Source: Azolla caroliniana (Eukaryota > Polypodiophyta). Taken from it: a stretch of DNA of 64,000 bases. Below, one piece after another: positions 23,119 through 34,800 of the stretch. The stretch is from the NCBI GenBank assembly GCA_043228905.1, contig JBHGNT010000020.1:806001-870000 (forward strand). The letters run 5' to 3'. The stretch's first letter is position 1; every line of letters starts with the position of its first letter. The notes under the pieces were generated by a model. It saw only the letters and a program-made list of their open reading frames with translations, did not search any database and was not told where the DNA came from. Made by a program: the position numbers and the translations under genes.

Positions 23119-26100
23119 TCATTTCCATCCAAGTCTCTCGAAGAGAAGCGGGGGGTCAAAGGGTTGCCATGATGTGGATGTGGCCCGTGGTCCCCATGTA
23201 AGAGGTACCCCAACCATAGCTTCGAGTCGGCGTAGCTCACGTTCCCTTATCTTCTTAATCTTTTCTACTCCACGTTGACTTGTGTTGAAGCCCAACATCC
23301 GAGGACGTTTGGTTGCTCTTTGTATTTCTGCTTCCTCAAGGGAGAGGCCGAGCGGCATAAGTGTATCCACATTCATCGTCTCCCCATGTTCCTGAAAAAT
23401 TACACTAGGTACATGTTGATGAGTAGTAAAAGGGTTATGATTAACACTTTGTAATTTATCCTCCCTATGTTGTTTTAGCTCTAAGATATACCTACCTAGT
23501 CTCTTTACACTCGGGGTATCTAATAGTTTGGAGAGGGTGGGAGAGGGTCCTAGTATGTCTTGGTATTCCGCCCGTATCTCGGCATAAGTTGGGCACTTGC
23601 ATGTGAAGTGATACTCATCCTCTATCTCTATGTGGCATAACCTACATAGCCTTTCCTCTCTAGGGACTCTATTAGCTCGACCATTCTCAATCTCAAGTTG
23701 GTGAGATGATATCCTAAGTTGTCCAATGGCCACCCTTAGTGCATTTGATAAGAAAGTATCTAGGTATCTTGGTCGTGTAATAAACCCTAACTTAGAGAAG
23801 TGCAAGAAGTGTTCCTTATAGTACACCATTTTAGATGGGAGTGGCTCTCGTGGGGTGATCCATTTGTATCGAGTGTAGATTTGCCATATGTCTTGGCGTA
23901 TCACTTTATTACGATCTTCACGAGAGATTAAAGTTTGATCAGTCCCATGGTTGTACTTAAGGGGAGGTAGGTTATTAATGTCTATGCCATTTGCAAATAA
24001 CCAACTCACCACAATGCTATACCAAGAGTTGGTGTCTCCAGACACATGTAAGGATCGGGATGCCTCAAAGGCTCGACGGGATATCCTATCTTGTGGTTGA
24101 CTATGTATCCGATGAATAAAAGCTACCACTTGAAAGAGTGCTTCTACTAACATCGGGGGTAGGCTAAACTCCGCTCTAATAATGTCATGTGGTACTGTCG
24201 ATTTGCTTCGGAGTTGACGTGATAACATCACCACTAAAGGTCTCTCCAATTGCGTCCACATGAAAGATGGTAGACCTGGAGCCCATACTACTGATGCATA
24301 CATGAGGGACGGGGTCACTAATGAGTCGAAAAGCCATCCCTTAGTCCGTGGCTCTTGAAAGTATGCTTGGTGGCATTGTCTCTCTAAGAGTGAGAGGGAT
24401 GCATATCCTCTCGTTAGCCTATCTTTGGCTGCCTGGGTCATCGAGAATTTACCTGAGCGAGCACTAAAAGTGACTCCCAAGTATACATAAGATCCCACCA
24501 CCTCAACTAGTTTATGAGAGAGGATGAGGTGACATTTACTCCTAACTCTGGACGATGTATGAAAGATAAGGACTTTAGTTTTCGCTAGATTCACTACCAG
24601 TCCTCGTTGTGTACAAAAGTCATCTAGGGCATTAAGATGCTTTTGTAGGTCGTGTTCCGACTCCGAGAGCAAGACAATGTCGTCTGCGTAGAGTAAGAGA
24701 CTAACTTGCGTATCCCCAATAGCCACTCCTTTGCCTCCCTTACGAGCAATAAAATCAGTGATCTCATCAATGTAGATCCCAAAAAGAGTCGGTGATAGGG
24801 GGCAACCCTGTTTTACACCAATGGTGCTAGTGAAACAATCGGATAGGCCACCTGGGCATCTTACGCGCCCATAGACTTGCTCATATAGGGCATAAATGGC
24901 CCAAATCATGTCATTTGGTATCTCCAAGCTCTTAAGTCTATCAAACAACCTCTCCCTAGGAACTGTATCAAAGGCTTTGCGAAAGTCCACAAAGCAACAA
25001 TATAGTTTCTTCTTACGAGCCTTTGTTTGGTCAATTAAGCACCTAAGTGTAAAGATGTGGTCAATAGTGGAGAAGGCTCGTCTAAAGCCAGCCTGCTCAG
25101 GTGCTCGAAGACTTAATGTTTCCATATAATCACTGAGCTCCGCTTCCATTACTGCACCATATAGTTTAGCAAGCGTATGACCTATCATAATGGTCCTATA
25201 TGTATTTGGGTCCATTGGGTCCCCTCCTTTATGTATAGGGGCCACAGTGTTCATGGCCCATTGTGGTGGAAAACCCTCGGCGAGGGCGCGGTTGAAGATT
25301 AGAGTGAGAAGGGGAGCTAGGCACTCTCGAGCATATATGATGTGCTCGGCTCGCAATCCTGTGTGGTCCATGGATTTCCTATGTTGTAATTTTTTTATGA
25401 CCTTCGTGACCCTAGAGGTCGTGAAAAGTGTCCCCATGGTAGGTCGAGGTGTGGAGGGCATTGGAATGGGTGGTTGGTTCGGGACATGGTAGAGTCTCTC
25501 GGTATATGTGTGCCAAATATTGGGATCCTCGATGGGTGTTTGTGGTCTCGGTTCCCGTAGTCTCTTCCATGCAAGGGCACAATCCCTACTCATGAGCATA
25601 TGGTAGAGTTCCCAATATTGGGATGCTTCCCAAGCTCGTCTTTTACGACGTGTCATCTTGCGCATCTCTTTTCGAGCCTGTACTAAGGAGATAGTACCAC
25701 TGAGTCGCGATACTTTAAGTTGTCTATACAACTCTCTACAATCCTCGTCATACCACTTGTTTTGTGGCATAGACCCTATTCTACTATGATTGGAGTCTTT
25801 CGTGTATGGGAAGCTACTAGTGGCGGCTGAGTGAAGGATGTGTGTGAGTTCTGTAGTGAGGTTCTCTAAAGGCAAGGAAGAATCAAACGAGGAAAGATGG
25901 GCTTGAACATGTCGAGAGTAGATGTCCGCGAGCTCATGCGTGAAATGTATTATAGTGTGATGGGTTGGTTTACTAGAGTTGGTGGTGTGGGAGGTGTCAT
26001 ATTTTAGCTCAAAGTATAGGAAGGTATGGTCTGCCCCAATGGGGCATGGGGCCACCCGGAAGGAGCTAACCATGTGGGTAGCTTCAGGGCGTCCTATTAG

Positions 26101-26865
26101 ATAATCAACGGTGCTTTCCCCTCCTCCATGTGGGAAACATGTGAGCTCTTCCGAGCCCGGCCACTTGGCTAAGCCATTATATATGATCATCTGGTGTCGG
26201 CTTCCAAGTTCAAGCAGATGATGGCCAAAGCTTGTGGCATCCGCACCTTGATCCTTCGATGTACGTGTTATGCCTAAGGCTAAAGGGTCGACATTCACCA
26301 TTTCTAGGTTTCTATCCATCTGAAATATTGTGCATTGTCGGGACTGGGTTCTCGCATTGAAATCTCCTACCAGGAAGACTTCCCCTTGAGAAGAATATCG
26401 GATTATGTCATCCGACAAAGGTTCGTATGGAGAAGGCCCATGTGGCGTTCCTTCATCAACTATACTCGCCTCTCCAGCCATATTGTAGCGGGACCCTTTC
26501 GGGGGGAAGTAACAAACTGCGATAAATATCACCTGATCCTTACTAGTGAGGACTTTCACCCACATAAAACGGGCTTCTGGGTCTGACTTTAGTATTTCTA
26601 TCCTATTATTTATCTCTTTCCGAAATAATATCGCAACCCCCCCAGACCCTCTAGTAGTGTGTCGACGTGAGGTTTGTCTAAAGACAGATTCCCAACGAAA
26701 ACCGTCAACTCGTGGCAGTCCTCGATTTGGGCTTTGATGTGTTTCTACTACAAAAAGTATATCAGATACTTTCAAAATCTCCTCTAGACGGCCAGGATGT
26801 GTCCAAAGTGCGCCGTTACAGTTCCATAAAGTGATCCTAAGTTTATTATCTGTCACATGGGCCAC
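23119..26865 (-). CDS. LINE ORF2: endonuclease and reverse transcriptase
   Basis: An uninterrupted 1248-codon frame. An APE-type endonuclease fills about residues 8-290: WNCNG and VVETH near the start, GDFNAR in the middle, STVDYLIGR and GADHTFL at the end. The reverse transcriptase (about 480-800) carries AFDTV, GVKQGCPLSPTLFG and the catalytic LLYADDIVLL. A C-terminal Cys/His cluster (CRLCHIEIEDEYHFTCKC) is present and no RNase H is seen. The protein would nick target DNA and prime reverse transcription in place. The frame has no ATG near its beginning; the position given is a GTG codon two codons after the ORF1 stop and in the same frame. It must therefore be translated by readthrough of that TGA, by reinitiation at a non-ATG codon, or not at all. 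The absence of stops suggests fairly recent activity. Confidence 0.9.
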   Translation of the reverse strand: MAHVTDNKLRITLWNCNGALWTHPGRLEEILKVSDILFVVETHQSPNRGLPRVDGFRWESVFRQTSRRHTTRGSGGVAILFRKEINNRIEILKSDPEARFMWVKVLTSKDQVIFIAVCYFPPKGSRYNMAGEASIVDEGTPHGPSPYEPLSDDIIRYSSQGEVFLVGDFNARTQSRQCTIFQMDRNLEMVNVDPLALGITRTSKDQGADATSFGHHLLELGSRHQMIIYNGLAKWPGSEELTCFPHGGGESTVDYLIGRPEATHMVSSFRVAPCPIGADHTFLYFELKYDTSHTTNSSKPTHHTIIHFTHELADIYSRHVQAHLSSFDSSLPLENLTTELTHILHSAATSSFPYTKDSNHSRIGSMPQNKWYDEDCRELYRQLKVSRLSGTISLVQARKEMRKMTRRKRRAWEASQYWELYHMLMSRDCALAWKRLREPRPQTPIEDPNIWHTYTERLYHVPNQPPIPMPSTPRPTMGTLFTTSRVTKVIKKLQHRKSMDHTGLRAEHIIYARECLAPLLTLIFNRALAEGFPPQWAMNTVAPIHKGGDPMDPNTYRTIMIGHTLAKLYGAVMEAELSDYMETLSLRAPEQAGFRRAFSTIDHIFTLRCLIDQTKARKKKLYCCFVDFRKAFDTVPRERLFDRLKSLEIPNDMIWAIYALYEQVYGRVRCPGGLSDCFTSTIGVKQGCPLSPTLFGIYIDEITDFIARKGGKGVAIGDTQVSLLLYADDIVLLSESEHDLQKHLNALDDFCTQRGLVVNLAKTKVLIFHTSSRVRSKCHLILSHKLVEVVGSYVYLGVTFSARSGKFSMTQAAKDRLTRGYASLSLLERQCHQAYFQEPRTKGWLFDSLVTPSLMYASVVWAPGLPSFMWTQLERPLVVMLSRQLRSKSTVPHDIIRAEFSLPPMLVEALFQVVAFIHRIHSQPQDRISRRAFEASRSLHVSGDTNSWYSIVVSWLFANGIDINNLPPLKYNHGTDQTLISREDRNKVIRQDIWQIYTRYKWITPREPLPSKMVYYKEHFLHFSKLGFITRPRYLDTFLSNALRVAIGQLRISSHQLEIENGRANRVPREERLCRLCHIEIEDEYHFTCKCPTYAEIRAEYQDILGPSPTLSKLLDTPSVKRLGRYILELKQHREDKLQSVNHNPFTTHQHVPSVIFQEHGETMNVDTLMPLGLSLEEAEIQRATKRPRMLGFNTSQRGVEKIKKIRERELRRLEAMVGVPLTWGPRATSTSWQPFDPPLLFERLGWK

Positions 26866-26871
26866 ACGCCG

Positions 26872-27609
26872 TCAATTGGCGGCACGATCATTTATTATGA
26901 CACGTCCGTCCCGGTAGAAAGCACGATGCCCCTCTTTACGAGCTTGTATGACTCGCGGCATACAAGTTTTACGATGCTCAATTTGCATCTTGGTCAAGTC
27001 TTCATCGAGGTAGATAGGCTCCCCGCCCAAGCCTCGAAGAATTGGTCTTTTTTTAAAAAAGGCGATTCTAGATTCTGAGTCCTTATGAAGGACTAAAGCT
27101 CTTTTCCTAGTTGTGTCACGCCCTACCCTCCAGGTTTTAGTGATTGGTAGGGCTTCGTACCCTAACATTTTCCCTAATGTTTGTGCATCTTCATCCGGAG
27201 ATGCCCCTTCCTTGAGCCCAGTAACTCGTACATTTAGGCGTCGAGCTTGACGCATTTTTTCTTCCTCGAGGGTAGTGTTTACAATGTTTTCATCCTTTAG
27301 TTCTTTTTTAATATTACGTTTTACTACATCAACCCACCCAGTTTTAGCTAATTCCATATCACTTTTAACCTCTTCTTTAACCTTTTTTATCTCGTCCTTA
27401 ATATCCTCTAGGGAAGATATTTCACCATCTTCCCTAGATATCTCGAGGTCCTTAACTTGTTTTCGGAGATTCACATTGTCTACCTTAAGTTTCGCTATTT
27501 CCGCAAAAAGTAGTTCTATTTCTTCCTTATCTTTTTGTTTTTCAACTTCAATTTCTTTCGCCCATTTTTCAAATTTTACTAACCGGATTTTTCAAATTTT
27601 ACTAACCGG
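26872..27609 (-). CDS. LINE ORF1: coiled-coil/RRM-like nucleic-acid-binding protein, 5'-incomplete
   Basis: The frame can be read from about 27600 to the TGA at 26874-26872, giving over 240 residues. The N-terminal third is a charged coiled coil (heptads rich in E, K, L and I). The C-terminal part, with RRLNVRVTGLKEG, an IYLDEDLT region and ARKEGHRAFYRDGRVIIND, resembles the RRM and C-terminal domains of L1 ORF1 (Transposase_22) proteins, which coat the LINE RNA. No ATG is visible at the 5' end. The frame runs out in a 23-bp tandem duplication at about 27563-27609, so the element is probably 5'-truncated or rearranged here. ORF2 follows in the same frame after one TGA. Confidence 0.7.
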
Positions 27610-27660
27610 AAGTACCATGTCTCAAATGGGAAATGGAGGGGGGGGGGGGGGGGGGGAGGT
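27563..27660. repeat. 23-bp tandem duplication and poly-G tract at the LINE 5' end
   Basis: TTTTTCAAATTTTACTAACC occurs twice in tandem. About 40 bases on, a run of roughly 20 G residues lies at 27634-27655. This marks the 5' boundary of the minus-strand LINE. Confidence 0.8.
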
Positions 27661-27960
27661 AAATAGGAACCTCACTAAATAAGGTAGCCGCAAAAAGGAA
27701 AGTTTTGAACACACCACTTGTTCCAAACGAGGTCTCTAAAATATAACCTTATTTCAAAGTTCGCAAACAAGAAGGAAAGACAAACATAATGGGGTATTGT
27801 GAGCAAATGGAAAAACAAGCATGATTTTTGTTCTTAGTGGGTGCACTCCTTGTGGAAAGTGTATATTTGAGCCATACCCACTTGTAGTTTTCAATAAGAT
27901 GAAAGCCGTTCACCATTAAAACATTATACCCCCCACAAATAAATGGAGTGCATGCTTTGA

Positions 27961-28949
27961 TTCTAGGCTTCAAGCCTGTTCGAAATCGTATTACCTTTTG
28001 GAGAGCCAATGCAACCAAAGTGATACTTGTGGATGGGAAACAAAACTAATGTTGTTCAATGCAATGGTAACTCAAGTATTGCTTTATGGAGTAGAAGTAT
28101 GGGGTGGCACCATCTCTCTTAATGCATCGAATGAGATTGAGAAAATTCAAAATATGTTCTCAAGGAGGAAATTAGGAGATAAATGCACTGCCTCTTACCA
28201 GGTTATGCTCTTGGAAACCGGTGTTCGACCGATAGAAATATTGACACTCCAAAGAGTATATAGATACATTACAAAGGTCAAGAATATGCCGAATCATCGA
28301 TTACCACATCTTGCTTGGAATGTTGGATGTAAGCTACAAAAGAATCGTAAGAGTAAAATTCTCTCATCCGGTCTCATCCGGTTGGGTTGTTGACATAAGG
28401 AAATGGTTTAGAAGATGGGGTGTGGATGATCTTTTAGAGCTTTCGGGTGATACTATGCAGTATGTAATGATTGAGGAAAGGCTGGTGGAATCATTAAGGA
28501 TGATGTGAGAATATGCTAAGAGGACAAAGTTAGAATACTACATTGCAAATGTCAACCCTAAATGTTGGTCTCAATATAAAGCAAGAATACCTATTGATCT
28601 TATCCAACCTTATCTCATTACCAATATGAGTAGTAATGCTTGCAGAGTCCGTACACTACTTCACACTCGATCTAACAAGTTAGGTATTGCAGTTGCATCA
28701 TGGTATCAAAATGTAATGAATTTGAAGGCATGTAAAGTATGCAATGAAGGCATGGTAGAGGATGAATGTCACTTGCTCTTCACATGCTTGGCATACAGTG
28801 CAATTTGTTCAAGATATGCTGACATACTAAGAGGGAGTGATAGCTTAAGTGCCATACTTAAGACACCACCTAGAAGGTTGAGCTCATATGTGTATGCTTT
28901 ATTCACGCATAGAGACTTTTTACTTCAATGTATGAATACCCCTTTTTAG
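27961..28949 (+). pseudogene. LINE ORF2 C-terminal remnant
   Basis: Plus-strand reading frames (about 27998-28393, continuing with a frame change to 28508, then 28515-28949) encode the region downstream of a non-LTR reverse transcriptase: LLYGVEVWGG, LLETGVRPIE, KILSSG and a C-terminal Cys/His cluster CKVCNEGMVEDECHLLFTC. It resembles the tail of the minus-strand ORF2 in layout but is a different family member. The RT core and endonuclease are missing. It lies head to head with the other LINE, about 350 bp away. Confidence 0.75.
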
Positions 28950-29341
28950 GAAGGACACGCATATCAAGAACACATGTATAAATTGGCCCCTTTATGGACG
29001 ATAAAAATTCTAATTCTAAGACATAGCATTAACAATTACGTGATTGTTTAATGACTTATTCTAGCCAGAGCAAAAAATACATAACATTAAGATTTGAGTG
29101 TGACAGTATACACTAGCAATTATTTGCGTGACCTAATGTCTATACACTCCTCTATACAAAGGTACTTGTGCACCATGTTAGCATACACAAGCTTTCTAAA
29201 CATGGATATGTTTACATACATTGTTGAACACCTTTGCATACAATGCTCCCATATACACTACACACACATAACCATATCTCCATTTACTCATAAACACGCA
29301 CACAATCAATCCTACACGGACCTTTTACGCAACACATGCAC

Positions 29342-29402
<61 letters not shown>

Positions 29403-31873
29403 TCATGCATGAAGCCTCTTACACATGTTTTACATACAACCTTTTGTGGTGGTTGCTTTGTTTTTGGAAGGTCCAATACCATATTATTTTGTTGGAGACT
29501 CAACTTTGTTCATAGGAAAAGGCAAAGACACTGTTATTTATTCTATGATGAGTGATAATGGACATTTAGAATCCTAAGGAAGTGGTTATTGGACGTTCTC
29601 TTTCGTGCTTAGAATCATCATAGAGAAAAGCAAATTGAACCCATTCTAGTTGGGCTAACTTTGAAGTTCATAATCTATTTTATTCGTCGTATTCAACCAA
29701 CTCCCACACTTTCCTAAAAGTCGGACCAAAAGTGTTCTTTTTCCATATAATAACCAATTTTGTAATTCTTCTAGGAAAAATTATATGTAACGAAACCTCT
29801 TTTTTGCTTGATGAAAGGACAATGGTTATATAGGGTAAATCATGAATCCATTTTTTAGACATAATTTTTTTATTTTTAGCTTCATTCTCAAAAAGTGATA
29901 AACCTTTTCAAACTCATGTATTTTGTGTTTTCTTATTGGTCATGCCTTGCCCAAATTTGGCCATGTTTTAAAGTTCTTAATGACAAGAAATGCCTTTTTA
30001 CCATGTACTCTCTTGTAAATGATGGTTTGAATTTTCTTATTATCAAGGATGACGTTGGCAAACTCACATGATAGGAAGCTTTGCCAAATAACCAAATTCA
30101 CATTATAGGAAGCCACATATGGATTGCTCAAATATGTTATTGAATAATATGATTTACATTGTTTGGTGGTAACTTTATTTTACTCCATGCTCTATGAGTA
30201 TTTATTCGTATTGTTAGAAAAAATGCATTTGCATTCCTCACGGGTGATTACCTATGTTTTTATGGAATACCATTATCATTAAATACAAGGAATGATGCTA
30301 AATACCATTATCGTTTCAGGAAATCCTCCAAACTTATCTAGCATTCACAATGTTTTATGTTGTGTACAAACAAAGCAAAACACAAATTTACAAAGGACAC
30401 AATAGAAAAACTAGAAAGAGATCCCAAGTATATGGATGCTTACTAAGATGATCTCACTAATCATATGGTCAAAGGCTCCTAATGTAACCTTTTGGTGTCT
30501 AGGACAAACAAGTTAAACACCAAAACAGACAATTGTAATATTTGCATAGATGTGAAACAACATAGAAGACTGCCACATGGTCTCACGGTCTCTTACCAAC
30601 TCCAAAATTTAAGCCGGGGATTGCCCTAACCTTGTTTCTAGACCAACAATTGGTAATTTGTTGTGTGATATTCTAGTTATAGTCAGAATGCATGGTGCAT
30701 GGCTGTTGCTTTAAGATATAAGGGTTTTGGTTGAATCGACTTTCTGTTCATATTTGGTTGAACTCACTTTCCATTGGCCATGGAGGCAGATGGAACATCT
30801 GCCCCAGAAGGGACATGAAACAAATCCAATTAGCATGTAACACCATTTCACAGTTTGACACCGATCACTTATGTTATAGAGGTTTACCATGTATACATAA
30901 CTACACAGTTTTTGGTACTCCTAAAATACATGATTGCGAATGCTACAAACACATAGTAAAATGTGGAATCTGGACAGTAGGTTCCTTTTCTCACGAGTTT
31001 TCACTTGTCTCAAAGGCTTGACATTACAAAACAAGAGAAAAATATCTATAACATTACTCACTGAGGTTTGACATAACACATATCAGATTGAGACCAGAGA
31101 AAAACCAATCATTGGGATATCTGATAACAGTTTCTTGTAACTCCTAAAGATTGATTGAGACGCAGCAACAAAACTTCATTTGAAGCAATTTCCAACTATA
31201 GGGTAAAGCAGAGACGTTAAAGGATTTGCAATTGACATTAATGAGAGCTGCGATTGATTGTACATTAAATTTTGATTTAATATTACATACAAGAGCTCGG
31301 TCACTTCACTTAAGAGACCTCATGTACTTCAGAGATATAACATGAAAATTAGACTTGTAATATTTACAACAGAATCAGAATAATCCTAAAAACACCACCC
31401 TATGTATATATATATATATATATATATAAAGACAAGAACAGCTTATAAAACCCTTTACTGAACCCAGTGGTTAATAAATATGGAGCTTTGACATTCTCAA
31501 ACATCGAGAAATTCCAAAATATGTTGGACTTTGCCCGAAGGGAGGGTGTAGACCCCTGAGAAGGATTGAGATAAGTTGTATCCTCATTCAGATCAATTCT
31601 GCAACTTACACAGATCCTAATTGGAGGATCAAGGCAAGCTCTATACCCATTCAGCATATCCCAATCTAGTTTAGAGATAACTAGTGTACATTTAAGACCC
31701 CGCAAATGAATCTCCTTGAGACAGATACCATTTCTCTGACCTGAAGATGTTGGCTTCAAGATCTTAACCTCAGCTTTCAGGTTCAATGGTGAACACAAAT
31801 TGCTGTATTTCATACAAGAACCCAAATATACTTGCCACATAAATAGGGGACAAAATGAATTCCATCAAAAGCT
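28950..31873. other. Intergenic and 3' flank of the AMBRA1-like gene
   Basis: No coding sequence is recognised. An (AC)n microsatellite of about 56 bp lies at 29344-29400 and a (TA)n run at about 31407-31428. The part nearest 31873 must include the 3' UTR of the minus-strand AMBRA1-like gene; I could not place its polyadenylation site. Confidence 0.6.
29344..29400. repeat. (AC)n microsatellite
   Basis: An uninterrupted AC dinucleotide run. Confidence 0.97.
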
Positions 31874-34800
31874 TTAACCAGAATCATTAAAATTGTGATC
31901 CTCAAATGTTCTGAAGGCTCCAGATGCCCTATCATATCGCTCATGTCTGAAAATTCGTAGTCGGCCTTCCTACAAAACTCAAAAAACAGTGTGTTGATGT
32001 GTTTTAAGCTAGTGCTGCACGAAGTTCAACCCTAAAAGCAAAATAATGTCACTAACCTTAGTACCATACACAAACCCTCCCCCAACTATGGGGTGAAAAC
32101 AAGCAACATTGACTTCATCCTCTGCACTTGGAAGCACTTTCACAAGCTCCATATCAGAAACTCTGTATACCTGTTGTGTCAAAGATGATCATATTATATG
32201 TATGTATGAATTATTGCTAGTTTAGTCGCTTTGTTGAGATTTATTCGTTACTAATAAGAAGAGAACTTAGTTGAACAATGGTAAGCAAAAAATCAAACCT
32301 CTAAGATTGTAAAGGTTGGAACTGTTGTTGTCCCCCTTAATACAAAATTCCTTAAAAGGGAGATGTGTCTCCGGCCATATGCTAATAAAATATGGTCAGA
32401 GGCAGGGGAAAACTGTACAGAATACACCATACCATGAAAAATTAATATTTTGAACCTTCAATTCTTAACCGATAATAACACATGTTACAAAGGGGATAGA
32501 ACACAACATTGCAAACAGACCTGAATGGAGGTAAGACAATGAGCAGCTCTTATAGCTCGGGATGCAAGCACTTGTCCGAACCTAGGAAAAAAGGGAAAAC
32601 TATTCTCATCCTTCATCTCAAGTAGAAAATAGAAGACTTACGGAAAAAAACTGAAATACTCCTGTGCATTTTCATTATATTTTCCCAAATGCTCCTAAGT
32701 TGTCCCCCTTCCCAAATGCCCTTGGTCAACCCCATTCTAGCAAGCAATCATAAATGGTGAGTTTAGCCCTGTTTCATCTGCTCCAGAGGATGACCATGGC
32801 AATCTAGGAAAAACTGAAAACCTTGGAGCATTTGGGAAGAAGAACTCACGTATTTCAGAGTTTTTCCCTTAAATTAGTGAAGTACTAAGGAAACTTACGT
32901 GGCCTTTTCCAAGGAATATACTCTAAGTTCATATATAACATGCTGAGCTGAAATTGGATGGCGAGTTGGAGAGGTCCCTGCTGAAGTTGTCTGCGGTCTT
33001 AAATAAAATGGTGCATCTGAATCAGGTGTAGGTAATACACATGCCACACATGCAGCTAAAAACCGGCCACATGGTGAGAAGTGGGCACCCATTTCACTGC
33101 AATGAAACATAATGCAATGCTTTCATCATACAGAAATTTCTGCTTCATAAAGTACTAAACCACAACATATCTACGTTAGAGAATCTAAACTTCACACATA
33201 TATCCCTTCATAGTATCAAAACCCATTATTATATGCACATAATAGGGAAATATAACACTAACACATTTTTATTACCACCGCCACTCTAAGAGGCAACCTA
33301 TTATTCTTTTACAATCCTCGTCCAGGGATAAGCTATTCTTTACAGTTCTATTTAAATTGATAAACTATATGATATTTATTGTTCCCTCTTTTGGAAAACA
33401 GGGCTATATATCAACTGTGTTAAAAAACCATCAGAATTATTAAGCATCCAAATTCTCATGATATATGCTCCGGCACTACATAGTTCATATTTTAGAAAAC
33501 AGAGCTGGAATAACCAATGTCTCATAAAATAGGTCGTTGTATGTGTGTAAATGAGGCCTTTTTGCAACACCAGTGTATCATGACATGGGAAAAATGTGGA
33601 GGGTCACACTTCACACATTATACTACATATGTTGCACCTAACTACAAAACCATATTCTCCACCAAACACATCAATACATGTTAGAACCCATTCTGTTGTT
33701 TGCATCCGAACCATTGTTTCCATGCAACTTAGCTCACATGCACTGCGATATGAGATGGGGCGTTGGGGGACAATTGATGAGAGTTGTTGACTATGCGCAT
33801 TTTGCCCAAAACAAGTTTGGTAGTCAGAGTATCACAGTTTGATACAATGCTCTCTCTGCCTTTGATCACATTCAACTATGGTTTCCACAAATCTTCGACC
33901 AAACCCAACCCTTGCATGAATTTCTCTCAATTGCAACATTCATCAGTAAAGTTCTTGAACATCGAGAGCCGCTGCTCACTTTCACACGTATAATGTGAAA
34001 TGTAATATTTTTTGGTCTCATAGGTCCTATACATGAATGCCTCTAGAAGAAGAATCTGCCAATTGTGTCATCAAGGAGAGAATCTGAAGAGCAATATGTT
34101 TGTCAATATAGTGCCTTCTATGAAATAAGAGGGAGATACCATTGTCCCTTTAAACAAAACAAGGCTTTGGCCCACTACCCAAGGTAATGGAATATGATGA
34201 CCAAAGGTGCCTAGAACTTTTCTTGCTAGAATGCCAAAGAGACATGTAAAAGTTTTTGAAGGACAACAATACAGCCACACAAGCTCACAAGGCTTTGGCC
34301 CACTACACAAGGTAATGGAATATGAGGACCAACAATGCCTAGGACTTTTCTTGCTAGAACTCAAAAGACACAGGGAAAAGTTGTCGAAGGACAACAACTT
34401 TCTTTGGCCTCATCAATCCCACTAAGGCTACAAGTCAATAAAGGGCTACACAAATGGGGTCCCGACCACGAGATAACAAAGGGATTACAATAGATCGAGC
34501 AATAGCAATTTGTTGTGCACTTAGGACCTGGCCCCTGGACCACAATCTCACCACCCTTGTCATTGACAAATAAAGGCCATTATCTCCCACCATCGCAGGT
34601 GCTTCCCTCGCTTTGGAGACGTCTCCATTCTGAATCGACTTATGCTAGAGATCTTTTGAAGACAAAATTACAATATATCGTACTTGAGAATCATATATGT
34701 GTCAATAACAAGATTTTTTTTATCTTAATTACTTTTCTTTTGTTTGCTTAGTAATATTTATTTATTTTGATTTGTTCTCAAAGATGAGACAACACTCCCT

